A stretch of 64,000 nucleotides of DNA from Bacteroidota bacterium (lineage in GTDB: Bacteria; Bacteroidota; Bacteroidia; Bacteroidales; Prolixibacteraceae), in contig JAHEYT010000022.1 in assembly GCA_023251455.1 (NCBI GenBank), positions 1 to 64,000 of the forward strand, given 5' to 3'. The translations under genes and the position numbers were made by a program. Under the pieces are notes generated by a model, which saw only the letters and a list, made by a program, of their open reading frames with translations, ran no database searches and was not told where the DNA came from. Below, piece after piece: positions 36,085 through 43,616 of the stretch (positions are counted from its first letter, which is position 1; each line of letters opens with the position of its first letter).

Positions 36085-39000
36085 TTATAGCCTATCCTTT
36101 AAAGTTTTGTTCATATCCTTCATTTCATCCCGAATGACAACAAGCTCTTTGTTGTATGATGTATTTTCCGCTATTTGCCTCATATAAAGCAGCGTTCTGC
36201 TTGCATCATCCTGACCCATTGCAATCTGTTTTAAAACATCTTTAATATCTATCCTTACAGCCGTTAATTGTCCGATTAATGCCGATCCGGTATCTTCTGT
36301 TAGATTTCTGTATATACCCGTCATGGCAGTACTCGAACTTGCCCCAACGCCATATTGGTCGGTAACCAACTTAACTGCCGCGGAGTTTTCTTCTCCTGAT
36401 TTTACAATTGTACTATATATACCCTCTAAAATTGCCTGCTCGCGTGGACTTATTTTTTCGCCGTTAGGGCCGACTTCATCATTCTGAAGGAATTCTTTAA
36501 TTTTCGGCAAAAAGTTGGTAGTGATATCGGTATTTGTTGAGTCAATTATCGCTTGCATCAACGCCTTTTTCATCAACTCACCAAAAGATTGGGCAAAACC
36601 GCCAAGACTATTTTCCCCCAATCTCAATCCGTCTTCAATTCCCTGATAAATTGAATCTGAAACCTCAGAAGCATCAAAACCAAGTGCATTCCTAAAAGTT
36701 TCCTGAAGCAATTCGGCTCGTTGTTTTTGAGATTCAACAATACCCTGAACCCATTCAATCTGTTGTTTATCTAAAACTAAACTACCATCAGCATAAGCCT
36801 TAACAAAATCATCTGGAGTCCAATTGGCCGTTTCTCCGCTCAACTGGCTTCTATATTTCTGCCATCCAATCTGCGCAAGTGGCCCATTTGGAAAATCTTT
36901 CTTTTGCTGATTGAAGTATTTCTGAGCCGCGGCATATTCCTCTTTGGTGAGAATATGAGAGGTTTGTAGTTTTTGGTTATTTAAATCAATGGCTTTGCCA
37001 TATTCATCGAATTGCTTCGCGGCAAGTTCAAAATAATTACTTCCGGCCAAATTTGCCAGAATAGTTGATTGTTGTTTTAAAAGTTCATTAACGTTTTCAA
37101 GAGCCTTTGTTGTGGGGTCTTCTTTTTTTGTTCCGGAAGAAAGCGCAGTTATTAGAGTAGAAGCAGCGCCAAATGCAGCGCCTACAAAGTTGCCCGAAGC
37201 AAGGTTCATGACAATATCAGCCATACCCTGCAGCTGCTTACTTTCGTCCTGGCTTAATCCAAGCTGTTCAATCATCTCACCGGTAAACTGGCGGGCACTG
37301 TTTAAAATATCATCCTGAAGTTTTGACTTGCGTGTAAGGGTTTCAATTTCGATTTCGCCCTGCAATAACTGTGCATTTTGTTTGTCTTTCGGATCGTTCG
37401 ACTTTTTAAGGAGCGCAATGCGTTGGTTGTTGTATTTTACCCAAGTATCGAAGTTAAGCTTCATCAACTTTGCTTCGCGATCGAACCCCGTAGCCTGAAT
37501 CTGGTTTTTTTGTTTCTCTATTTTTTCCTCAAAATCAATTTTTTGTAAGGCATATTTATTGTCAATTTCTGTGTTTGCACTGTTACGCAATGTCGGTATT
37601 GCAGCTAATAAAGCAGCATCCTTAGCCTCTGTGGCAGACTTCTCCTGTTCGTCGTAATATTTGTTAATCGCGGCCTTTTCTTTCTCAATTCCTTTGAGCC
37701 GGAAGTCAGATACTTCCTGCCATATTTCTTTAATCTTTTCGCCAGCCTTTTCGTTGATAGCGTCAACTTTGCTGTTTTTTAATTCTTCGGCAGCAATTAC
37801 TTTCTCATCAACTTGTTTCTGATCAGCTTCGGGAAGAACAGAAACGTACTTATCCGTTTTTTTTCCGGTTTTCAGGTCAATACCTCCGTTGGCCTCATTC
37901 ACTTTTTTTAACTGACTCTCTTTTTGGTTGGCAATGTCAACGAGGGTTTTCCTAAAATCCAGTTCGGCTTGTTTGCGTTGTTTTTCGGCGCTGTCTTTTT
38001 GGGAATTCAAAAGGGTTTGTTCAATTTCAATCTGGTTGCTTATGCGTTGCCGGCCAATCTCACTTTCGTAGTCGATTTGCTTTTTCGATAGCTGATTAGC
38101 TTTGTCCTGTGCTTTTTGGGCAGCTTCATCCACGGCAGTTTGTTTTCTGTTGATTGCTGCCGCCAGTTGGTTTTCATCCCGGCGACTTCCTATCTGCGAC
38201 TGGCCTTCAAGCTGAACCTGCGATTTTTTCAGTTCGGCCAGCGATTTAAGGGCTTTAAGGGTAGGCTTTTCAAACTTGGCAACCAAATCAACGGCCTCTT
38301 TGCCCGTCATACCATAGGCAGTCTCCAGTTCCGAATTGATGAGTAAAAGTTCATTTTTTAATTCGGTATATTTTTCAGGGCGCGAACGTTGTAAATAATC
38401 AGATTTAATGCCGGCACCTAATTTCTTCGACACCTCGTTATACCGTTCAGCCAATGCCATTAACTGCTCATTTTTCGTATATTCAAAGGTCAATGCCTCA
38501 ATCTTATCAGCCGACATCTTGTTATCAAGTGCCATCTGATTTTTTGTAAGCTCGTATTTATCCTTAGCAATTACAGCCTGTCGCGTAAAATCTACTTTTT
38601 GAATCTCAATAATTTTACTGAGGTTCTGAATAAGTTTGTCGGTATTTTCAACGCCTTTATCGAACGTTCCTGAGCGCAAATCACTTATTTGTTTTTGTGC
38701 CTCGGCGCTTTTAACCTCCTGCTCAATGGTTCGCCGTTCAACCTTCTCCATTTCTTCGGTATATTTCACAGCGCCCAATACAGCCCGGTCCATTCCTTCC
38801 CAAAAGTTACTCCAATCGCCAGAGGCAATGGCGCGGAAAAAATAATTTGTTGCGGTTGTTGCCGCATTCATCGTTTTTTCAAAAAAGCTGGAAGTCTTTT
38901 CCGTTGATTCAATAATTTCCTTTGTAACTTTCATCGCAGCAACAACCGAGAACAGTCCAACAGCCCAACGGCCAAGGCCACCAATTAACGACGTTTGCGA

Positions 39001-39387
39001 TTTTTCTTCCGCTACATTTCCGGAAGTAAGTTGCTTTTGCATGGCAAGCAATGCGCCCTGCTCTGCTACAAGGTCGCGCCTTGCGGTTGCCAGTGCCGAG
39101 GAAGCTGCAATCTTATCTTTACCCGTTGAGCTGCTAACAGTATTATTTAGTTCCTTGATTTGTTGCTGAAGGTCTTTTATGGCCTGCTTCTGAATCTGAA
39201 TAGATGCCTTTAATTGCGTTGCAGTCTGGGTGGCAAAATCGTTCATTGCCTTGGTCATCTTTACCGCTTCTTTCTCAACAGTATCAGTAACACCGGCAAT
39301 CTCAGCTTTCATCTTTGCACCCTCTGCCGCAAAATTGGTATGCTTCAGTACAAAATCAATATCTACAGGTTCAACAGAGTTGCTCAT
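36085..39387 (-). CDS. Phage tail tape-measure-like protein
   Basis: 1100 residues. The beginning (VDIDFVLKHTNFAAEGAKMKAEIAGV) and the long coiled-coil, Lys/Glu/Gln-rich centre (~residues 380-720) are typical for tape-measure proteins of Bacteroidota phages. Two hydrophobic stretches, LGRWAVGLFSVVAAMKV (~residue 140) and DIVMNLASGNFVGAAFGAASTLITALS, fit the membrane-interacting parts. The C-terminus (LLYMRQIAENTSYNKELVVIRDEMKDMN) is a common ending. Its length would correspond to a long tail of roughly 150 nm by the usual rule, but no tail tube or baseplate gene is near it. Confidence 0.85.
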   Translation of the reverse strand: MSNSVEPVDIDFVLKHTNFAAEGAKMKAEIAGVTDTVEKEAVKMTKAMNDFATQTATQLKASIQIQKQAIKDLQQQIKELNNTVSSSTGKDKIAASSALATARRDLVAEQGALLAMQKQLTSGNVAEEKSQTSLIGGLGRWAVGLFSVVAAMKVTKEIIESTEKTSSFFEKTMNAATTATNYFFRAIASGDWSNFWEGMDRAVLGAVKYTEEMEKVERRTIEQEVKSAEAQKQISDLRSGTFDKGVENTDKLIQNLSKIIEIQKVDFTRQAVIAKDKYELTKNQMALDNKMSADKIEALTFEYTKNEQLMALAERYNEVSKKLGAGIKSDYLQRSRPEKYTELKNELLLINSELETAYGMTGKEAVDLVAKFEKPTLKALKSLAELKKSQVQLEGQSQIGSRRDENQLAAAINRKQTAVDEAAQKAQDKANQLSKKQIDYESEIGRQRISNQIEIEQTLLNSQKDSAEKQRKQAELDFRKTLVDIANQKESQLKKVNEANGGIDLKTGKKTDKYVSVLPEADQKQVDEKVIAAEELKNSKVDAINEKAGEKIKEIWQEVSDFRLKGIEKEKAAINKYYDEQEKSATEAKDAALLAAIPTLRNSANTEIDNKYALQKIDFEEKIEKQKNQIQATGFDREAKLMKLNFDTWVKYNNQRIALLKKSNDPKDKQNAQLLQGEIEIETLTRKSKLQDDILNSARQFTGEMIEQLGLSQDESKQLQGMADIVMNLASGNFVGAAFGAASTLITALSSGTKKEDPTTKALENVNELLKQQSTILANLAGSNYFELAAKQFDEYGKAIDLNNQKLQTSHILTKEEYAAAQKYFNQQKKDFPNGPLAQIGWQKYRSQLSGETANWTPDDFVKAYADGSLVLDKQQIEWVQGIVESQKQRAELLQETFRNALGFDASEVSDSIYQGIEDGLRLGENSLGGFAQSFGELMKKALMQAIIDSTNTDITTNFLPKIKEFLQNDEVGPNGEKISPREQAILEGIYSTIVKSGEENSAAVKLVTDQYGVGASSSTAMTGIYRNLTEDTGSALIGQLTAVRIDIKDVLKQIAMGQDDASRTLLYMRQIAENTSYNKELVVIRDEMKDMNKTLKDRL

Positions 39388-39427
39388 CTTTTTGTTATTT
39401 AGTTTTTGAATAATTTGATTTTAAAAT

Positions 39428-39453
39428 GTCCGGGGAAGGTCAGTCCCCCGGAC
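39428..39453. repeat. Hairpin unit 3 with GGTCAG in the loop, upstream of tape measure
   Basis: GTCCGGGG / CCCCGGAC around AAGGTCAGTC, followed by AAAGGCTAAAGGCT and later CTACCATGAGAATT. The loop and the ACCATGA box recur at 36055; the GGTCAG loop recurs at 34919. Confidence 0.72.
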
Positions 39454-39499
39454 AAAGGCTAAAGGCTGTGAGAAAGAGCCGAAAAGCCTACCATGAGAA

Positions 39500-40141
39500 T
39501 TAATATTTTCGTATGAAATGTACGTCAAGTTGACCGCGTCCATTTATCCAACGAATCCCTGGAACAACTTCCTGTCTGTGTATTTGTTGGCCTGTAACTT
39601 TTTCCAATTCAGTAAGGCCGTCGCAAACTTTCCAAAGTAATTTAGTTACTTCAATCTGCTTTTTGCCAACTGCATAAACAGTGTGCAAATCATCAATCAT
39701 TGTTTTATAGTTTGGATTTAAAACAACCTTATTTTCTTCCTTATTAAAATCTGTGTAATTGAAGTATCTCCAATCTTCTGGGCTTAATTCAGTTAGTAAT
39801 GTCAAAACCGTTTTAATCTCTTCATGATTAATCTCCAACAGTTCATAGAACTTTTCTTTCTTAAGTTTAAGCCCTAATATTTTTTGGTCGGTGTGATTAG
39901 AATCAATCGTCAGTTGCTTTAAATAATTGCTGATAATTCGTTCTGAGTGTTCTTCGAAATCAAACTCTAGCATTATAGAGCAATAGTTGTGCAACGTTTG
40001 TTCAAGCTTGTCCAAGTCTGGGGAATAACCCCATTCTTGCAATTTGGTTAATACAGTACCTAAAATTTTGCATACATGTGGGCATCTTTCAACTTCGGAT
40101 TCAATGGCCAGCGTGTCTTTTGTAATAACTAGTTTTTCCAT
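39500..40141 (-). CDS. Uncharacterised protein upstream of the tape measure
   Basis: 213 residues, mixed helical (ERCPHVCKILGTVLTKLQEWGYSPDLDKLEQTLHNY) with a basic C-terminal part (GIRWINGRGQLDVHFIRKY). No signal peptide or membrane helix. No family recognised. In tailed phages genes just before the tape measure often encode tail assembly chaperones or tail tube proteins; here that is only an inference from position. Confidence 0.55.
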   Translation of the reverse strand: MEKLVITKDTLAIESEVERCPHVCKILGTVLTKLQEWGYSPDLDKLEQTLHNYCSIMLEFDFEEHSERIISNYLKQLTIDSNHTDQKILGLKLKKEKFYELLEINHEEIKTVLTLLTELSPEDWRYFNYTDFNKEENKVVLNPNYKTMIDDLHTVYAVGKKQIEVTKLLWKVCDGLTELEKVTGQQIHRQEVVPGIRWINGRGQLDVHFIRKY

Positions 40142-40165
40142 GATTTGATTATTTTAAAATTAAGG

Positions 40166-40651
40166 TCAAAATTTCTTTGTAAGGGATTCAATATCTGTAA
40201 AAAGACGTTTTTTTGCTTCTCCATAGTTATTATCGCATAGCGTCAGGTAGTCATTCACTTTTTGTTTTATCGCCTCTTTGGGTATGCCCTTATAGTCTAC
40301 CAACATAATGAACATCTTTTCAATAGTTTCGAGGTAAAGCAAATTTTCAGGAGAGTCGGATAAGCCTATCTTACTGGCTTCTTTAGCTTTAAAATTTAAA
40401 ACGTTTGGTAAATCGGTCAGAAGAGTCTTTTTTGCTTTCTCGTAGTCGTATCTATTTTCAATTAGGCAACAGTCAACCTTCTTTTTTAGGTTTTGTGATG
40501 AGAACGTACTATCAACCATTTTCATCATAAATTCAATACTCTCAAAAAAAAGATTATTCGCTTTTATATCGAGAGGTGTAAGTTTTTGGGCAGTTAATTT
40601 GTCGCTTAGCAGGATGGGGTATATACTTCCATAAATAATTGGATCAGACAT
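40166..40651 (-). CDS. Uncharacterised protein with two copies of a KVNDYL-type repeat
   Basis: 161 residues. Two repeats are visible: LFFESIEFMMKMVD...KKKVDCCLIENRYDYEKAKKTLLTD and LLYLETIEKMFIMLVD...KQKVNDYLTLCDNNYGEAKKRLFTD. A third relative of the same repeat makes up most of the next gene's product. Each repeat would give two helices with an aspartate- and asparagine-rich turn. No known family is apparent. It sits between a 213-residue and an 89-residue gene in the operon. Confidence 0.65.
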   Translation of the reverse strand: MSDPIIYGSIYPILLSDKLTAQKLTPLDIKANNLFFESIEFMMKMVDSTFSSQNLKKKVDCCLIENRYDYEKAKKTLLTDLPNVLNFKAKEASKIGLSDSPENLLYLETIEKMFIMLVDYKGIPKEAIKQKVNDYLTLCDNNYGEAKKRLFTDIESLTKKF

Positions 40652-40670
40652 AGCTTTGATATTTTAAAGT

Positions 40671-40940
40671 TTAGGGTTGTGTTTCTATGGGAGTCTGAAT
40701 CTGGGTTTCAAAATCAGCAAAAAGATGTTTTTTCGCTTCCTCATAATTGTTGTCATATTGCACCAGGTAGTCATTCACTTTTTGCCTTAGCATCTCAGTT
40801 GTACCGTCATCAATCATTTCAAATAGCATGATCAGCGATTCGATATAAAGCACATTCGCATAAGAACCTGCAAAGTCAATTGTTTTGGCCTTACTTTTAG
40901 TTGATCGAAAGAACTTCGGGATTTTTAATTTAAATGTCAT
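40671..40940 (-). CDS. Uncharacterised small protein with one KVNDYL-type repeat
   Basis: 89 residues. A basic N-terminus MTFKLKIPKFFRSTKSKAK precedes a single repeat, VLYIESLIMLFEMIDD...RQKVNDYLVQYDNNYEEAKKHLFADFE, that is closely similar to the second repeat of the neighbouring 161-residue protein. The pair most likely arose by duplication. Function unknown. Confidence 0.65.
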   Translation of the reverse strand: MTFKLKIPKFFRSTKSKAKTIDFAGSYANVLYIESLIMLFEMIDDGTTEMLRQKVNDYLVQYDNNYEEAKKHLFADFETQIQTPIETQP

Positions 40941-40951
40941 ATCGGTAGTTT

Positions 40952-41260
40952 TTAAAGTATTGGGCTTGATCCTTCACCGTATTTTTCAGCTTGGTAATTC
41001 ATCCGGGCGGAGAACTGTTCGGAGGGTTCGGTATTCAAAGCCTCTGAAATGGCTTTCATGGCCTCAGTTTCCTTAGTTTTATTTTCAGTTAAGTATTCGG
41101 CTGTGGCTTTTAATACGTCGGGGAAGTGCAGATTTCTAACGTCACCGTTCAAAACTCTTAAAACGGTATAGTAGCCTAATCCGGAACGGTCGGAAATAGC
41201 TTTTACCGCCCCATGAGCTAACCTTTTTCGAACGTCTGATAAATCAATAATTGTGTCCAT
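40952..41260 (-). CDS. HTH (Cro/LacI-like) DNA-binding regulator
   Basis: The ORF begins at 41329, but the ATG at 41260 gives MDTIIDLSDVRKRLAHGAVKAISDRSGLGYYTVLRVLNGDVRNLHFPDVLKATAEYL, a classical small helix-turn-helix (SDRSGLGYYTVLRVLNG). The extra upstream residues would read through the promoter and operator. It is first in the operon, immediately downstream of two matching palindromes, so it most likely represses its own operon. About 102 residues with an unordered C-terminal tail (EQFSARMNYQAEKYGEGSS). Confidence 0.8.
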   Translation of the reverse strand: MDTIIDLSDVRKRLAHGAVKAISDRSGLGYYTVLRVLNGDVRNLHFPDVLKATAEYLTENKTKETEAMKAISEALNTEPSEQFSARMNYQAEKYGEGSSPIL

Positions 41261-41288
41261 TTGTGCAGCTTTATTATTTATAACTGCA

Positions 41289-41296
41289 CAAATATA
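41289..41296 (-). promoter_or_regulatory. -7 element of the Mu-like operon promoter
   Basis: TATATTTG on the minus strand matches TAnnTTTG. It lies 29 bases before the regulator start and directly beside the first operator; a TTG 24 bases upstream lies inside that operator. Confidence 0.5.
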
Positions 41297-41302
41297 AATA
41301 AA

Positions 41303-41358
41303 TGTTTGACTAATATTAGTCAAACACAATAAAATGTTTGAATAAAATTACTCAAACA
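41303..41358 (-). promoter_or_regulatory. Two tandem 24-base palindromic operators
   Basis: Operator 1 (41303-41326) is the perfect palindrome TGTTTGACTAAT/ATTAGTCAAACA. Operator 2 (41335-41358) has TGTTTGAATAAA/ATTACTCAAACA and is identical to operator 1 at 21 of 24 positions. They are 32 bases centre to centre, about three DNA turns, and lie between the promoter and the upstream terminator. Confidence 0.8.
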
Positions 41359-41368
41359 TTGTTAAAAC

Positions 41369-41401
41369 AAATAAAGTCAGGTGTTTAGCCTGACTTTATT
41401 T
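41369..41401 (-). terminator. Terminator separating the 243-residue gene from the Mu-like operon
   Basis: Perfect 13-base stem AAATAAAGTCAGG / CCTGACTTTATTT with a 7-base loop. It closes the unit of the gene ending at 41427 before the operators begin. Confidence 0.88.
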
Positions 41402-41426
41402 TAAACTGGTGGCTATATTTCTTAAA

Positions 41427-42152
41427 TTAAATGCTTAGTTCTTTGTAATACGGCCTAGTATGTTCATCTGTAAAATCGAAAATGTTACAATATTTCTCTA
41501 CCAAACCTTCAAACTTTCGTCCCCCTCTGAAAATCCAATTTAGCTTCTCAAAACTCTTATAAAAAATAATTCTATTCAGTATCTCAATTGTTCTTTTAAC
41601 ATCATACAGGCAATTATTTTCAATTAAGAAACGTTCAAGTTCGGTTTGAACAATAGAAGAATACCAACTAAAAAGACTCATTCCCTTTGATTGATTTTCA
41701 TTTAATGAAAATGGCTCATTGAAAAATAAATCGATATTAATCCCGGCTTTATTTTTGTCTCGTTCATACAAATTTACAGTCAACGACTCGCCAGCCCATC
41801 GGTTTTCAAAGGAATCTAAATCCAGTTCAAGAATAAAAATACTCTGATAATAATTATAAATAGCTGCAAACAGAGTTGTATCAAAATCATTGAATTCAGT
41901 GATTAACATGTTGGCTACATTGGTTATTATAATCGCTTCGTTTTCAATAATTTTGATGCATTCTTTATTGTCAGAATTTGTTATTTCAGCAAAATCATTT
42001 TCAGTATAGTACTCATTAAAAGCTTTTGATTTTACCTTCGTATTTTGTCTGTTGGCAGTAACGAGGGCATAAATGCTAAAATACCGATCACCATTAATGA
42101 TGTAAGGCTTAAGATTAGTATTTAAATAGTGTTTTACTGTTATCTTTCCCAT
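41427..42152 (-). CDS. Uncharacterised protein near the upstream edge of the Mu-like element
   Basis: About 241 residues (MGKITVKHYLNTNLKPYIINGDRYFSIYALVTANRQNTKVKS). The N-terminal part is reminiscent of the arm-type start of Bacteroidota integrases, but the rest has no integrase catalytic residues and is asparagine/isoleucine-rich and AT-rich in codon use. Its own terminator follows. Function unknown; it may be cargo or a regulator. Confidence 0.6.
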   Translation of the reverse strand: MGKITVKHYLNTNLKPYIINGDRYFSIYALVTANRQNTKVKSKAFNEYYTENDFAEITNSDNKECIKIIENEAIIITNVANMLITEFNDFDTTLFAAIYNYYQSIFILELDLDSFENRWAGESLTVNLYERDKNKAGINIDLFFNEPFSLNENQSKGMSLFSWYSSIVQTELERFLIENNCLYDVKRTIEILNRIIFYKSFEKLNWIFRGGRKFEGLVEKYCNIFDFTDEHTRPYYKELSI

Positions 42153-42261
42153 TATCAAGCTTTAAAATGCTGAAAAATTGGTTTTTATACTCGTTCTATT
42201 CTCACAAAGATACAGCGATTGCCGGAAAAATAAAATGTCTAACAGTTATAAACAAATTAAC

Positions 42262-42573
42262 CTACCATTTAAAGTGTGGAATTTCGATCTTTAGTTTCTG
42301 TGGGGTGGGTTTTAACTTCATTACTTCGTTGATCTGATCGTTATTCAACTGGAGCCGGTCTGTGATGGTTCTTTCAGCTAAATCAAATTCATTAATGAGT
42401 TGCTTTATTGTCTCTTCGTACTTTAACCGGCATATTGAAGTGTGATAATAGTAGCGCAAAATCAATTTTCTGTCTCTTTTATTGATTAGGGTTTCAGATC
42501 GACCGCGGCCCAGCTTAATGGGTCCCGTTTCTTCAGCAAAAAAGGGCTTAAATAACTTTTGATTACCCCGCAT
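42262..42573 (-). CDS. Small HTH-like protein of Bacteroidota Mu-type elements
   Basis: 103 residues. The segment GRGRSETLINKRDRKLILRYYYHTSICRLKYEETIKQLINEFDLAERTITDRL combines a basic start with a helix-turn-helix. Short proteins with an RxxxLIxKRDxxLxxRYYY pattern are common next to MuA-type genes in Bacteroidota, so I assign it to that group by pattern, without a database check. It is the outermost gene on this side, 25 bases inside the candidate terminal repeat. Confidence 0.6.
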   Translation of the reverse strand: MRGNQKLFKPFFAEETGPIKLGRGRSETLINKRDRKLILRYYYHTSICRLKYEETIKQLINEFDLAERTITDRLQLNNDQINEVMKLKPTPQKLKIEIPHFKW

Positions 42574-42597
42574 ACTTTGGTTTTCAACAAAAATAAA

Positions 42598-42609
42598 AAA
42601 TCTGCTTTA
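42598..42609 (+). repeat. Candidate right terminal inverted repeat of the Mu-like element
   Basis: AAATCTGCTTTA, exact inverse partner of 31490-31501, with TTGTTG at the same offset further outward. The two copies bracket all recognised genes of the element. Confidence 0.45.
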
Positions 42610-43216
42610 TTAGTATGCGCTTGTTGCTTAAAGGTTATAAACAATTAATCTATTATCCGGATCATTGTCAAAATGATCTAAGTCCTTGTTAAATTATGGC
42701 ATTGCGTATCGAATATTCGCGTTAACAAACCCCGCTTGCAGCGCATTAAAACCTGCGCACACACGTTTTTAATTGCAAAATCAACAAAAATTTAACTAAA
42801 TTAGCTGTAAATAAGCTATTTACACACTCTTAAGAATATTATGTTGTGGTATTATAGGGGGGTGTATCCCTGCATTTTACACCACTTTAGGCATATTTTT
42901 TAGCACTAATGGGGTACTTATCCCTATGTTTTTTAGTGCTTTTTGTTCGGGTGTTACCCTTTCTTCTGTTCGGGTAAAGCCATTTTAAGGACATTTTAAG
43001 CGTAAAACTTTAACTATCCTGGAAGTGCCTTTTGGGTCTTTAAATGGCATTTTTATCTCATTTAAAGGAGTTTTAAGTAAAGCCCTAAATGGTGCAAATG
43101 GCCTTATTTTATTAGGATTTCCATCGTTATTCACAGCTAAATTAAACTTACACAAAAAAAAGGCCCAAAAATGAGCCCTGTAATTAAAGTAAGTTTAAAC
43201 CGAAATTAAACTTTCG

Positions 43217-43297
43217 TAGCAATTTGTTTTGCCTCGCTAATTTTTAAGTTGTAGTTAATCAGATAAATACAAACTGTTGTTTTATGCAATTTGTTTT
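43217..43297 (-). repeat. Two copies of AAAACAAATTGC (candidate element-end sites)
   Basis: The minus strand has GGCAAAACAAATTGCTA (43233-43217) and AAAACAAATTGC (43297-43286). The first agrees at 15 of 17 positions with GGCAAAACGATTTGCTA at 29197 in inverted orientation. Confidence 0.4.
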
Positions 43298-43322
43298 ATC
43301 CCCCTTAAATACTTTTTTTGGT

Positions 43323-43547
43323 TCAATTCAAATTCAATTCAATATTACCGACATTCCCTGATTTCAATACTCCAAGTTGTGATGCAAAGTTTAAAATTGC
43401 ATCAATACTGCTCTGTGAGGGTTCGAAACCGATCTGATTAAAATCGACATCAAATTCATCCGAATTATTAAGATGTAGGATTTCAACTTCCTTTTTACCG
43501 GCATAATATGAATTGATCAAATAATTCAAGGTAGAGAATTTACTCAT
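43323..43547 (-). CDS. Small protein co-transcribed with ECF sigma factor
   Basis: 74 residues (MSKFSTLNYLINSYYAGKKEVEILHLNNSDEFD). It follows the sigma factor gene by 69 bases on the same strand. No membrane helix or anti-sigma motif is visible, so it is not an obvious anti-sigma factor. The C-terminal part (SQSSIDAILNFASQLGVLKS) is helical. It probably belongs to the host rather than the element. Function unknown. Confidence 0.6.
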   Translation of the reverse strand: MSKFSTLNYLINSYYAGKKEVEILHLNNSDEFDVDFNQIGFEPSQSSIDAILNFASQLGVLKSGNVGNIELNLN

Positions 43548-43616
43548 AGGCTAACGTTATTGTTTTTAGTTATGCAGAAATAACGCAGCCTGAGTATTAT
43601 TATTGCGATGCTCTTC

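Larger units (their letters stand above)
42574..43322. other. ~750-base structured non-coding region beside the Mu-like element
   Basis: No gene found. Three short inverted repeats of the form GGGT-n-A(T)CCC stand about 45 bases apart: GGGTGTATCCC (42860), GGGGTACTTATCCC (42911), GGGTGTTACCC (42949). Longer stems include GGTGTA/TACACC (42861-42883), AGCACTAA/TTAGTGCT (42902-42940) and TTAAACTTAC/GTAAGTTTAA (43141-43199). Several copies of CATTTTAAGG-like words follow 42970. It may hold an element end, a small RNA or binding sites. Confidence 0.6.

Noticed and set aside
40085-40700. tRNA or ribosomal RNA genes in the gaps of the window
   Set aside because: No cloverleaf-like sequence, CCA end or conserved rRNA block was found here or elsewhere in the window.
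41261-41329. Extended N-terminus of the HTH regulator
   Set aside because: It would translate the promoter and operator; the ATG at 41260 gives a normal HTH start.
40952-42573. Integrase or tyrosine recombinase in the 243-residue ORF
   Set aside because: Only the first residues recall an integrase arm domain; no R-H-R-Y catalytic residues are present.
42841-43100. Possible CRISPR-like spaced repeats
   Set aside because: The repeated words are short, differ in length and sequence, and no cas genes are near.
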